A DNA stretch of 19,547 nt from Rikenellaceae bacterium (GCA_020859745.1 JAJBVQ010000139.1:1-19547); one strand, 5' to 3'; counted from the first letter of the stretch, positions 8,227 through 16,301 are shown. Numbers and translations: made by a program. The notes: generated by a model not told the origin, from the letters alone.

Positions 8227-9306
8227 TTAATTTCTTTTCATTTTCGCCCGCGCATACTGCACCGGCCACTTGACATCCTCGTACAATCGGGCTGCCGCGT
8301 GGAGCGGGAAATAGGGGTCGCGCAGCAATTCGCGCCCCATCAGGATCAGGTCGGCGTCGCCCGCTTCGAGGATCGCCTCGGCCTGCGCCGCCTCCGTAAT
8401 CAGCCCCACCGCCCCGGTTCGCAGGCCCGTCTCCTTCCGGATACGCGCCGCGAACGGCACCTGGTAGCCCGGTTCCGCGGGTATGACGGCGTATGGCACC
8501 AAGCCGCCGCCCGACACGTCGATCAGATCCACGCCGCGCTGTTGGAGCAGGCCGGCCAGTTTCACAGACTGGTCCACGTCCCAGCCGCCGTCGGCCCAGT
8601 CGGTCGCCGAGATGCGCACCAGCAACGGCAGCGAATCGGGGATCGCGTTCCGCACCCCCTCGACCGTCTCCAGCAAGAGCCGCACGCGGTTCTCGAAACT
8701 GCCGCCATACTCGTCCGTGCGGTTGTTTGACAATGGGGAGAGGAATTCGTGGAGCAGGTAGCCGTGGGCCGCATGGATCTCGATGACCCGGAATCCCGCT
8801 TCGGCCGCCCGCCGGGCCGCCCCGGCGAAATCGCAGGCCACCAGCCGTACCTCCTGAGCGGTGAGTGCCCTCGGGGCGGGCATTTCGTCGCTGAACGGAA
8901 TGGCCGACGGGCCTACCGTGCGCCATCCGCCGTCCTGGGCCGGCAGGTAGCGGCCGCCTCCTTTCCATTCGGAAGAGATGCTCCCTTTGCGTCCGGCGTG
9001 GGCCAGCTGGATGCCCGCCGCGCAGCCCTGCGCCTCGATGAACGAGGCGATGCGGCGCAGTTTGGGGATATGGCCGTCGTCCCACAGGCCGAGGTCGTCA
9101 GGCGTGATGCGCCCTTCGGGACGCACCGCGGTGGCCTCGACCAGGATCAGGCCGGCGCCGCCCACGGCGCGGCTGCCGTAGTGTACCAGATGCCAGTCGT
9201 CGGCATAGCCGCTGTGGGCGGAATACTGGCACATGGGCGATACGGCGATACGGTTGCGAAGAGTGACCGCCCGCAGCGCGAGCGGGGAAAAAAGCTTGGT
9301 CGACAT
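8227..9306 (-). CDS. NADH:flavin oxidoreductase, Old Yellow Enzyme family (YqjM/NamA-like)
   Basis: 359 residues. FMN-dependent ene-reductase TIM barrel of the YqjM-like class, which reduces C=C bonds of electrophilic enones; cytoplasmic. Cys26 and Tyr28 in SPMCQYS are the residues that tune the flavin in YqjM. The substrate-binding His pair is in EIHAAHGYLLHEF (His178, His181), followed by the typical SPLSNNRTDEYGGSFENR stretch. LILMGRELLRDPYFP near the C-terminus is the FMN phosphate-binding end of the barrel. The length agrees with YqjM-type enzymes (about 340-360) and there is no C-terminal iron-sulfur/FAD part, so it is not a 2,4-dienoyl-CoA reductase. The natural substrate is unknown; detoxification of reactive carbonyl compounds is inference. 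The start at 9306 gives the typical MSTKLFSPL N-terminus. Confidence 0.95.
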   Translation of the reverse strand: MSTKLFSPLALRAVTLRNRIAVSPMCQYSAHSGYADDWHLVHYGSRAVGGAGLILVEATAVRPEGRITPDDLGLWDDGHIPKLRRIASFIEAQGCAAGIQLAHAGRKGSISSEWKGGGRYLPAQDGGWRTVGPSAIPFSDEMPAPRALTAQEVRLVACDFAGAARRAAEAGFRVIEIHAAHGYLLHEFLSPLSNNRTDEYGGSFENRVRLLLETVEGVRNAIPDSLPLLVRISATDWADGGWDVDQSVKLAGLLQQRGVDLIDVSGGGLVPYAVIPAEPGYQVPFAARIRKETGLRTGAVGLITEAAQAEAILEAGDADLILMGRELLRDPYFPLHAAARLYEDVKWPVQYARAKMKRN

Positions 9307-9369
9307 GATTCGGAGATACTATTGATTACGACCCGTAGCGATTGCAGATATCATGCCGCAAAGAGGAAG

Positions 9370-10533
9370 TTAACCGGCGTTTTCGACCAATAAACGATAA
9401 TAAAAGTCGGGATTGTAGCGGTCGAGGACAAGCTGCCTGCCTTTTAGCCCCAGCATGGCGGCTTTTTGGGGATCGCCGGCCAGCGAGGCGATGCGTTCGG
9501 CCAGCGTGGCTGCCGATCCTGCCGGATAGGTCAGCCCCGCATCGCCGTCCGCGACGATCTCCGGCAGCCCCCCCAGCTCCGGCACCACCGCGGGAGCCGC
9601 GTAATACATCGCTTCGATCACCGAGAGGGGAAAACCTTCGTACCAGCGGCTCGTCACCACCGCAGCCAAAGCCCCGGCATAAAGGTCAGCCAGCCCCGAC
9701 TTGTCCAGTTGTCCCAGCAGCCGCACGTTTTCCGGGACTTCCGGCAAAACGTATCCTTCGGCCGCCGTCCCGGCCACGCGGAATTCGACCTGCGGCAGCA
9801 TCCGGGCCGTTTCGAACAGCAGGTCGATTCCCTTTTCGCGGCTCAGCCGCCCGGCATAAGCGACGTAACGCCTCCCCCGGTCAATGCCGGAACCGTTGGG
9901 TTCCGGCATCGCCGCCGGATCGATACAGTTCGGCACCACGGCAAACCGCTCGGCCGGAATACCGGTATAGCGGCTGAGTATATTGCGCTGGAAATCCGAC
10001 AGGGCCAGGAACCGGTCTACGTTCCGGGAGTAATAACCCCGCACCCGGCTCCACCATCCCCGCAGGGCGTAGCCGAAGTTCCCGGCCCACGATCCTTCGC
10101 ACTTATGGGTCAGACAGTTCCACTCGCGTCCGGCGCATCGGCCGCACCGCTCGCAGATCCGACCGCCGGTATAGAAAATCCCTGTGGGGCAGACCAGCCG
10201 GTAGTTGTGCAGGGTCATCAGCACCCGGACGCCGGCCTTTTTCAGCACGGGCAGCACGGCGGGCGAAATGACGGGGAACAGGTTGTGCACGATCGCCACG
10301 TCGGGGCGCTCTTTTTGCACCAATTCCCGGATCTCGCGCACGGACTTGCGGTTATAGAGGGCGGAGAACAAAGAGGCCAGCCGCCCGAACCGCCAGTTCC
10401 GGATTTCATCATACGACCGCTCGTACATAATAACGGTATGGCCGCGGCTTTCGAGCAGCTTCCGCTGGAAGGCGACGACGCCTTCTTCGCCGCCGGCGCG
10501 GCTGTAACGGTTATGTACGATCAGGATTTTCAT
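9370..10533 (-). CDS. Glycosyltransferase family 4 with cysteine-rich insert
   Basis: 387 residues, GT-B fold. The N-terminus MKILIVHNRYSRAGGEE is the family-typical donor-side glycine loop. The second domain has YAGRLSREKGIDLL, and the EX7E motif is intact (Glu299 in EGFPLSVIEAM, Glu307). The likely role is transfer of a sugar from a nucleotide donor in capsule, O-antigen or glycoprotein synthesis; the substrate is not predictable. Between residues 115 and 145 lie six cysteines (115, 127, 130, 133, 140, 145), including CERCGRC, which could bind zinc; similar cysteine clusters occur in some GT4 relatives. No transmembrane segment is seen, so it is probably cytoplasmic or membrane-peripheral. 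It is divergent from another glycosyltransferase across a palindromic region. The -7 box is only 9 nt before the ATG. Confidence 0.9.
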   Translation of the reverse strand: MKILIVHNRYSRAGGEEGVVAFQRKLLESRGHTVIMYERSYDEIRNWRFGRLASLFSALYNRKSVREIRELVQKERPDVAIVHNLFPVISPAVLPVLKKAGVRVLMTLHNYRLVCPTGIFYTGGRICERCGRCAGREWNCLTHKCEGSWAGNFGYALRGWWSRVRGYYSRNVDRFLALSDFQRNILSRYTGIPAERFAVVPNCIDPAAMPEPNGSGIDRGRRYVAYAGRLSREKGIDLLFETARMLPQVEFRVAGTAAEGYVLPEVPENVRLLGQLDKSGLADLYAGALAAVVTSRWYEGFPLSVIEAMYYAAPAVVPELGGLPEIVADGDAGLTYPAGSAATLAERIASLAGDPQKAAMLGLKGRQLVLDRYNPDFYYRLLVENAG

Positions 10534-10542
10534 ATCTTCTCA

Positions 10543-10550
10543 CAAAGATA
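10543..10550 (-). promoter_or_regulatory. -7 box for the leftward glycosyltransferase
   Basis: On the minus strand it reads TATCTTTG, ending 9 nt before the ATG at 10533. With transcription normally starting a few bases after the box, the 5' leader would be only about 3-5 nt. No TTTG lies at the usual -33 spacing. The surrounding sequence resembles that of the opposing box at 10821-10828. Confidence 0.65.
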
Positions 10551-10653
10551 TGCCCTTTTCCTGGGATTGGAGGGTACTGTTCTTTTTGTGAACAAAAAGA
10601 ACCAAAAAAACTTTCGAGGATGCTGGCGCATCCTAAATCTATCACAGCCTCAC

Positions 10654-10713
10654 TTTTGGCGCAACGGGTGGGGCTTAAAGCCCTTCGGGCCAGCCCCACT
10701 CCGTTCGCCAAAA
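10654..10713. repeat. Nested hairpin at palindrome centre
   Basis: Four stacked perfect stems separated by small bulges: TTTTGGCG/CGCCAAAA, AACGG/CCGTT, TGGGGCT/AGCCCCA and GCCC/GGGC, closed by a TTC loop. That is 24 base pairs in 60 nt. The A/T runs at both ends could give weak bidirectional termination. Confidence 0.8.
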
Positions 10714-10820
10714 AATAAGGACTTCGGCAGACTAAGGACGAGCGTAGCTATCTGGAAGTCTTTTGGGTACCTTTTCTTCAGAAAAGGTACGGTTGCCTCA
10801 ATCTCCAAGAAAAAAGGGCG

Positions 10821-10828
10821 TATCTTTG
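10821..10828 (+). promoter_or_regulatory. -7 box for the rightward glycosyltransferase
   Basis: TATCTTTG, a full match to TAnnTTTG, ending 8 nt before the ATG at 10837. The transcript is predicted to be leaderless or nearly so. No TTTG lies at 19-21 nt upstream. Confidence 0.65.
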
Positions 10829-10836
10829 CAGACGGA

Positions 10837-11961
10837 ATGAAGATATGCTGCATATTCAACATCGCGCCGCTCTACCGCGAAGGCATCTACCGCCTGATGG
10901 ACCGCGATCCCGGGCTGGAATTCGACATCCTCGCCGGGGAAGAGTCCACCGGTGGCATCGCCCTGATGGACATACGCAGCCTCAACGGGTTCGGCGGATA
11001 CCTGCATAACGTCTACCGCAAAGGCGGCAAACTCGTGTGGCAGAAAGGAGCCTTGCGCAAAGCTTTCGCCAAAAACTACGACGCCTATATCCTGACCGGG
11101 AACCCCGGCATACGCTCCAACTGGATCATCGCCCTTTGGGCCCGGCTGCGGGGAAAACCCGTCTACCTCTGGTCGCACGGGCTGCACGGCGATGAGCGCG
11201 GGATGAAACTGCGCAAGAATATGTGGTACTTCCGGCTGGCGGGACACCTGCTGCTCTACGGCGAGCGGCCCTACCGCCTACTGCTCGATAAAGGCTATCC
11301 CGCCGGGCGGATGACCGTGATCTACAACTCGCTCGACTACGACAAACAGCTGGCCATCCGGAGCCGCATCGGCGACCGGGGATTTATCCGGAACTATTTC
11401 GGCAACGACCTGCCCCTACTCACCTTCGTCGGGCGGCTGACGGCCTCCAAGCGGCTGGATATGCTGCTCGACGCGATGGCGGCGCTCGGGAAAAGCGGCG
11501 CTCACTGCAACCTCGTGCTGGTCGGTGACGGCCCCGCGCGAGACCAACTCGAAAAACAGGCCGGGGCATTGGGGCTGACCGACCGGGTCTGGTTCTACGG
11601 TGAGACTTACGACGACCACATCATCGGGTCGTTCCTCTATTACAGCGCGGCGTGCGTGAGCCCCGGGAACGTGGGGCTGACGGCGATCCACTCGCTGACG
11701 TTCGGCACCCCGGTGGTGACCCATGCCAACGGGGACAAGCAGGGGCCGGAGTACGAAGCCGTCACGCCCGGCGTCAGCGGCTCGTTGTTCGCGGAGGGCG
11801 ACACGGTTTCCCTGGCGGAGGCTGTCAGGCCGTGGCTGGAGCTGACACAAGAGCAACGGGAAGCAACCCGGGAGGCCTGTTACGCGGTGGTCGATGGGAA
11901 ATTCAACCCCGCCCGGCAGATGGAAATTTTGCGCTCGGTCTTCGCCGCCGCGCCCAAATGA
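10837..11961 (+). CDS. Glycosyltransferase, GT4-like with variant EX7E motif
   Basis: 374 residues. A GT-B fold is indicated by the C-terminal domain: TFVGRLTASKRLDMLL, NLVLVGDGPARDQLE, then the acidic-motif region reading SPGNVGLTAIHSL (residues 275-287) and GTPVVTH. In canonical GT4 enzymes this region holds two glutamates eight residues apart; here those positions are Gly277 and His285. That variant recurs in some Bacteroidota polysaccharide glycosyltransferases, so the enzyme is not necessarily inactive. The N-terminal half has SHGLHGDE, typical of these relatives. The frame stays open far upstream to 9466, but that part is the antisense of the leftward glycosyltransferase and the repeat region; the ATG at 10837 opens the natural MKICCIFNIAPLYREG N-terminus. 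grpE follows after 48 nt. Confidence 0.88.
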   Translation: MKICCIFNIAPLYREGIYRLMDRDPGLEFDILAGEESTGGIALMDIRSLNGFGGYLHNVYRKGGKLVWQKGALRKAFAKNYDAYILTGNPGIRSNWIIALWARLRGKPVYLWSHGLHGDERGMKLRKNMWYFRLAGHLLLYGERPYRLLLDKGYPAGRMTVIYNSLDYDKQLAIRSRIGDRGFIRNYFGNDLPLLTFVGRLTASKRLDMLLDAMAALGKSGAHCNLVLVGDGPARDQLEKQAGALGLTDRVWFYGETYDDHIIGSFLYYSAACVSPGNVGLTAIHSLTFGTPVVTHANGDKQGPEYEAVTPGVSGSLFAEGDTVSLAEAVRPWLELTQEQREATREACYAVVDGKFNPARQMEILRSVFAAAPK

Positions 11962-12009
11962 ATTGGTACGCTATTTGACAGTTCCCATAGGGAATAATAA
12001 GCAATCGCT

Positions 12010-12591
12010 ATGGAAAATCACGAGAACAATATTGAAAATCAGGAATTTGAAAACAAGACGCTGGACGACACGGTTCCTGAGCCTACGATCGACACTGACA
12101 CCCTGACACCCGACCAGGATATCCGGGACGTCGAAGCGGAGCAGGAAAACGACAAAATGGCAGAGGAGTGCAAAGCGTGGCAGGATAAGTACATGCGTTT
12201 GTCCGCCGAGTTCGACAACTTCCGCAAACGGACGCTCAAGGAGAAAATGGATCTCGTCGCCAGCGGCGGGGAAGATGTCATCAAGGCGATTATCCCGGTG
12301 GTGGACGATTTCGAACGGGCTGTGGCGGCGCTCGACGGTAAAGAGCACGTGGCTGCGGAGTGCGAAGGCATCCGGCTGATCTACCAGAAGTTCCTGGATA
12401 TTCTCAAATCCAAGGGGGTGACCCCGATCGACGCGCTGGGCAAGCCGATGGATGTCGATTTCCACGATGCCGTGGCCAAGGTGCCGGTGGACGACCCGCA
12501 GAAGAAAGGCACGGTGATCGACGTGGTGCAGACGGGCTATATGCTGAAAGACAAAGTCCTGCGCTTTGCCAAAGTGGTCGTGGGGGAATAG
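12010..12591 (+). CDS. grpE: Nucleotide exchange factor GrpE
   Basis: 193 residues. Exchanges ADP for ATP on DnaK and works with DnaJ in protein folding; cytoplasmic, homodimeric. The first roughly 45 residues are acidic and disordered. They lead into the long helix with the diagnostic DKYMRLSAEFDNFRKRT motif, and then the beta-wing domain at the C-terminus (VDVVQTGYMLKDKVLRFAKV). dnaJ begins 39 nt downstream, the usual grpE-dnaJ pairing; dnaK is not in the window. The upstream glycosyltransferase ends 48 nt before the ATG. I find no CIRCE inverted repeat and no clear TAnnTTTG box in that gap, so the heat-shock promoter, if there is one, is not obvious. Confidence 0.97.
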   Translation: MENHENNIENQEFENKTLDDTVPEPTIDTDTLTPDQDIRDVEAEQENDKMAEECKAWQDKYMRLSAEFDNFRKRTLKEKMDLVASGGEDVIKAIIPVVDDFERAVAALDGKEHVAAECEGIRLIYQKFLDILKSKGVTPIDALGKPMDVDFHDAVAKVPVDDPQKKGTVIDVVQTGYMLKDKVLRFAKVVVGE

Positions 12592-12630
12592 TTCCGCCGG
12601 GCATCGTCAAAGAAGAATCAAAACAACATA

Positions 12631-13821
12631 ATGGCAAATAAAAGAGACTATTACGAGGTGCTGGGCGTCGGCCGCGACGCGTCTGCGGACGAGATCAAGA
12701 AGGCGTACCGCAAGGCTGCGATCCAGTTCCACCCGGACAAGAACCCGGGAGACAAGAACGCCGAGGAGAAGTTCAAGGAGGCGGCCGAGGCTTACGACGT
12801 GCTGAGCAACCCGGACAAAAAGGCCCGTTACGACCAGTTCGGCCATGCGGGCATGGGCGGTGCGGCTTCCGGCGGTGCGGGCGGCTTCGGCGATTTCGGG
12901 GGCGAATACGGCGGCTTCACCATGGAGGACATTTTCTCGCGGTTCGGCGATATTTTCGGCGGCGGCCGCTTCGGCGGTTTCAGTTCGGGAACGTCGGGCT
13001 CGGGATACAGCGGCAAGTCGGTGAACCGCGGCAGCGACCTGCGCGTGAAGGTCAAGCTGACGCTGGCGGAGATCGTCAAGGGAACCACCAAGAAGCTCAA
13101 GATCAAGAAGGACGTCACCTGCGACCAGTGCGGCGGCACGGGGGCGAAGGACGCCAATTCGTACACCACCTGCTCCACTTGCGGCGGGTCGGGGCATGTG
13201 ACCCAGGTGGTCAATACCTTTTTCGGCCGGACGCAGACCACGACCACCTGCCCCACGTGCGACGGCAGCGGGAAGGTCATCACCAACCCGTGCCCGAAGT
13301 GCCACGGCAACGGCACGGTCAAGGGCGAAGAGATTGTCGAGATCAATATCCCTGCGGGGGTGGGCGAGGGCATGCAGCTCTCCGTGGCCGGCAAGGGCAA
13401 TGCGGCCAAACACGGGGGCATCAACGGCGACCTGCTGGTGGTGATCGAGGAGGAGCCGCACCCGGAGCTGAAACGGGAAGGGAACGACCTGATATACAAT
13501 TTACAGCTGAATATCGCGGACGCGGTGCTGGGCAGTTCGGTGGAGATACCGACGGTGGACGGCAAGGCGCGCATCAAGATCGAGCCGGGGACGGTGGCGG
13601 GCCGTGTGCTGCGCTTGCGGGGCAAGGGGATCCCGGACGTGAACGGCTACGGAACGGGCGACTTGCTGGTGGTGGTGGATATCCATATCCCGGCGCATGT
13701 GTCGCCGGCGGAGAAGGAGGCGCTGGAAAAACTCCGCACGTCGGAGAATTTCAAACCGAACGCTTCGGCGGCGAAGGCGCGAAATCTGTTCGAACGTATG
13801 CGGAATTATTTTATGTCTTAA
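12631..13821 (+). CDS. dnaJ: Chaperone protein DnaJ
   Basis: 396 residues, full-length type I Hsp40. It delivers unfolded proteins to DnaK and stimulates its ATPase. The J-domain has HPD at residues 34-36. A Gly/Phe-rich linker spans about 70-125. Four zinc-finger repeats follow (CDQCGGTG 162, CSTCGGSG 179, CPTCDGSG 205, CPKCHGNG 219), with all eight cysteines present. The two C-terminal beta-barrel domains end in a helical dimerisation tail. It is probably translated from the same mRNA as grpE, 39 nt upstream. A strong terminator follows 24 nt after the stop. Confidence 0.98.
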   Translation: MANKRDYYEVLGVGRDASADEIKKAYRKAAIQFHPDKNPGDKNAEEKFKEAAEAYDVLSNPDKKARYDQFGHAGMGGAASGGAGGFGDFGGEYGGFTMEDIFSRFGDIFGGGRFGGFSSGTSGSGYSGKSVNRGSDLRVKVKLTLAEIVKGTTKKLKIKKDVTCDQCGGTGAKDANSYTTCSTCGGSGHVTQVVNTFFGRTQTTTTCPTCDGSGKVITNPCPKCHGNGTVKGEEIVEINIPAGVGEGMQLSVAGKGNAAKHGGINGDLLVVIEEEPHPELKREGNDLIYNLQLNIADAVLGSSVEIPTVDGKARIKIEPGTVAGRVLRLRGKGIPDVNGYGTGDLLVVVDIHIPAHVSPAEKEALEKLRTSENFKPNASAAKARNLFERMRNYFMS

Positions 13822-13845
13822 TTCACGACTTTTTTCCTTTTACCG

Positions 13846-13886
13846 AAATACCCTTTTGCTTGATGCAAAAGGGTATTTTGTTTTTT
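13846..13886 (+). terminator. Rho-independent terminator after dnaJ
   Basis: Perfect 14-bp stem, AAATACCCTTTTGC (13846-13859) with its exact complement at 13865-13878, 5-nt loop TTGAT, followed by TTGTTTTTT. It lies between convergent dnaJ and the hydrolase gene. On the minus strand the T tail is poor, so it mainly serves dnaJ. Confidence 0.93.
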
Positions 13887-13915
13887 CAGGTTCCAAGCAA
13901 AGCGGCAGAATACCC

Positions 13916-14833
13916 CTACTGAACGAAGCCGTTCCGGGTCAAATAAACTTCGATCGAATGCTCCATATCTTCGCAGTTCTCAAGAAACGGCATATGCCCT
14001 ACGTCGCTTCCCCAAAGGATCATGTTCGGAAAGTGCACCCCTTTGTAGTGCTCCGGGCCGACACTCCAGTCATTTCGCCCGTAAAAGAACAGGACAGGCA
14101 CTCCGATCCCGGATGTTGCGGGCCGGTAGTCCCGAAAGTATTCGGGAAAGCGGGCGAAATTGCCGGAAAAATCATTGTTGAAATGCGCCAGTTCTGAGAA
14201 CGACCTGTTCAACCGTACCTCGCTTTCCGGGGAGGCATAGAATATTTTCCAACTGATATTTTTCTCTTGGAGCCTACCTGCCGCAATTGCCAGTTTATCC
14301 ATGCCGGAAAGCGAATCGTCATGCAGGAACGCGCAGTCTTCGTTTTGCAGCAACTCCTCCGTTTTTTTCAGCCATCCGTTTTCGAAACTGTCATTCAGGG
14401 ACAGCGTATTGTTCAGCATGATCATCCCTTCGACCGAAGCGGGACAGCGTTCGATATATCCCATTTGCAGGATTCCGCCGAACGAGTGTCCCAGCGTAAG
14501 CCACCGGTCGATATGCAGCTCTTGACGCACTTGCTCGAAGTCGGCTGCCATCCGATCCATTGAATAGTTGCCGTCCGGGGGCGATGAAGAGCGCCCTACC
14601 CCCCGCTGATCCAGGTAGACCATGGTGAAATGCCGCTCGAAAAATTCCCCGGAGAAATTTTCGAGCCAATACGACCCCGATCCGGGGCCGCCATGCAGAT
14701 AAAGCAGGTACGGCCCGCTCCCTTTGACTTTCACATAAAGCCGCACGCTGTCGGTCGTCGTAACGATACGTTCCTGCCCCATGACCCGCACGCAACCGAA
14801 CAGGATAATGAACAGAAAGACTACTTTTTTCAT
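13916..14833 (-). CDS. Exported alpha/beta hydrolase (proline iminopeptidase-like)
   Basis: 305 residues. The N-terminus MKKVVFLFIILFG is a signal sequence. Cleavage by signal peptidase I after VMG (residue 19) is plausible; LFGC at 11-14 is a poor lipobox but leaves a lipoprotein possible. The alpha/beta-hydrolase core has the oxyanion motif HGGPG at 47-51, DQRGVGRS, nucleophile Ser117 in GHSFGG, Asp255 in GRNDWSVG and His280 in DVGHMPF. HGGPG plus DQRGxGRS is typical of the S33 prolyl aminopeptidase group, but the reaction cannot be fixed from sequence. It is the last gene of the sigma operon, 16 nt after the thioredoxin-like gene. Its base composition looks less GC-rich than its neighbours by eye, so it may have joined the operon later. 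Confidence 0.88.
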   Translation of the reverse strand: MKKVVFLFIILFGCVRVMGQERIVTTTDSVRLYVKVKGSGPYLLYLHGGPGSGSYWLENFSGEFFERHFTMVYLDQRGVGRSSSPPDGNYSMDRMAADFEQVRQELHIDRWLTLGHSFGGILQMGYIERCPASVEGMIMLNNTLSLNDSFENGWLKKTEELLQNEDCAFLHDDSLSGMDKLAIAAGRLQEKNISWKIFYASPESEVRLNRSFSELAHFNNDFSGNFARFPEYFRDYRPATSGIGVPVLFFYGRNDWSVGPEHYKGVHFPNMILWGSDVGHMPFLENCEDMEHSIEVYLTRNGFVQ

Positions 14834-14849
14834 ATTTCGGGGAGAAGAG

Positions 14850-16301
14850 CTATTCTGCCAGAAGCCCGTCGATCTGTCGGGACACCTGCGTCAGGGTGGA
14901 CGGCCGCTCCGCCTTCATCGTCGCGATCCGGCCATCCTTGCCGACCAGAATATAGGTCGGATAGCCCGACAAGTTGTAAGCCCCGAGGAACAACTGCGTG
15001 GCGTCCGCGTCGAACCAGTAATTCTCCCCTTGCAGATTCATCTGCGCCACCGTTTTGAGCCAAGCCTCCTTGTCCGATCCCAGACAAAGGTTCACGAACA
15101 CCACATCCCTGCCGTGCATCACCTTGTGCAGAGCCGGAGCCTCCTTCATCTCCGTCCGGCACGGCCCGCACCACGTCGCGTAAATGTCGATATAGAGCAC
15201 CTTTCCCGGATACTTTGCCGCTAGGTAAGCGAACATATCCCCTTCGGGCACCGCCTCAACCGTGCCGTCCGCATTCAGATAGGCGACACCTTTGACCGGG
15301 GTGTCGGAGAACGAGGGGGCGCCGGACATTTTACGGCACAACGCTTCGAGCCGTTTTCCCAAAGCAGGATCGAGGAACGCCGACCTCGCTTCGGGCACCG
15401 AATCGCACAAAGCAGGGAAATATTCGAGGATATGCGAGAGGTACCCCCACAACATGGCATCCCGGCTGGCGGTCGCCGATTCGTCCGCCAGTATGCGTAT
15501 ACCGCCTCGGGCGGCGGTGACGAAATCGCCGCGCTCCCCGGCCGCAATAACGGCCGTATCGGCGGAAATTTTCGTCTGCATGTAAGCTCTCAGGTGGTAG
15601 GGGAACATCATGGTGTTGAAGTTCAGGGTGTCATGTATCCCGAAAAAGGGGTCGCCGAACAACTCCAGCCGCCCGGCGGGATCGTCCTGACGGTACTCCA
15701 GCAGCTGGTTGGCCAGCGTGAATATCATGTCCCGCCGCACAAAGTCCCGTACGGCTTCATTCAGGACGATCCCCTTGCGCCGCATATAAACGTCCAATGA
15801 GTCGGAAGCCTGCCCGGTGCGCTCTCGGATCTGCGCAATGACGGCTTCCGGGGCCGCGGTGATATCCAGAGGCTCCGGATAACTGTAAAGGCGTTCGTAC
15901 AGGTAGTCCAGTATGGGGTACAACCGGGCGTTATCGGCAGCATGCGATCCGCCGAAACGGACGGCGTCCACTGCCCCCTCCCGGAGTTTGGCGGCGTCGA
16001 TGGTCAGGTGGACAGAATCGCCGGGGGCGATGAAAAAGTTAATGAATTTGCCGCAGTTGATGGTGGCGTTATGGAACCGGGTGATCGCGCCGGTCTCGAA
16101 GCGGAATGTCCCGTCCTCCGCCAGCCGTGTCCCCATGCGGTCATTGACGATCGGATCGCAGAGGTTCCACGTCACCACCTCCGGATCCCCGGCCGTACGG
16201 TTGACCACTTGTCCGGCGACGATGGTTCCGGAATCCTGTGAAAAAGCGGGAACCGCCGTCATAAGGGCGGCTCCGGTCAGCAAAACTTTAATTATCTGCA
16301 T
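14850..16301 (-). CDS. Secreted TlpA/ResA-like thioredoxin-domain protein
   Basis: 483 residues. Signal peptide MQIIKVLLTGAALMTAVPAF with cleavage near SQ (residues 21-22), so it is periplasmic. Residues about 28-340 form a large family-variable region. From about 345 there is a TlpA-like thioredoxin fold with WCGPC at 377-381 and the cis-proline in SGYPTY (Pro448). Such proteins reduce or isomerise disulfides in the periplasm, often in cytochrome c maturation or stress defence; the partner here is unknown. The ATG at 16301 lies inside the 3' end of the preceding small membrane-protein gene (14-nt overlap), which implies coupled translation. An exported CcsA-type cytochrome assembly protein is encoded about 2 kb away, but in a different transcription unit. 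Confidence 0.9.
   Translation of the reverse strand: MQIIKVLLTGAALMTAVPAFSQDSGTIVAGQVVNRTAGDPEVVTWNLCDPIVNDRMGTRLAEDGTFRFETGAITRFHNATINCGKFINFFIAPGDSVHLTIDAAKLREGAVDAVRFGGSHAADNARLYPILDYLYERLYSYPEPLDITAAPEAVIAQIRERTGQASDSLDVYMRRKGIVLNEAVRDFVRRDMIFTLANQLLEYRQDDPAGRLELFGDPFFGIHDTLNFNTMMFPYHLRAYMQTKISADTAVIAAGERGDFVTAARGGIRILADESATASRDAMLWGYLSHILEYFPALCDSVPEARSAFLDPALGKRLEALCRKMSGAPSFSDTPVKGVAYLNADGTVEAVPEGDMFAYLAAKYPGKVLYIDIYATWCGPCRTEMKEAPALHKVMHGRDVVFVNLCLGSDKEAWLKTVAQMNLQGENYWFDADATQLFLGAYNLSGYPTYILVGKDGRIATMKAERPSTLTQVSRQIDGLLAE

Larger units (their letters stand above)
10543..10828. repeat. Large imperfect palindrome with outward-facing -7 boxes
   Basis: The whole divergent intergenic region is near-symmetric about position 10685. 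From the outside in, each arm has a TATCTTTG box facing outward, a GAAAA-GGGC stretch, a CTC(C)AATC stretch, a short perfect hairpin (11-bp arms at 10579-10602 on the left; 10-bp arms with TTCA loop at 10767-10790 on the right), a T-rich stretch, then TCCTAA/TCCTTA. The centre is the nested hairpin at 10654-10713. Arms are roughly three-quarters identical by eye over about 80 nt, with small gaps. It contains no gene. This could be a MITE-like element carrying promoters, or a duplicated promoter region. Confidence 0.7.

Noticed and set aside
10543..10828. Invertible (phase-variable) promoter
   Set aside because: Both genes have their own -7 box at the outer tips, the arms are imperfect, and no invertase gene is in the window; inversion would leave both genes with a promoter, so no on/off switch is implied.
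9466..10836. Upstream extension of the rightward glycosyltransferase to an 831-codon ORF
   Set aside because: The extension is antisense to the other glycosyltransferase and passes through the palindromic promoter region; the natural start is at 10837.
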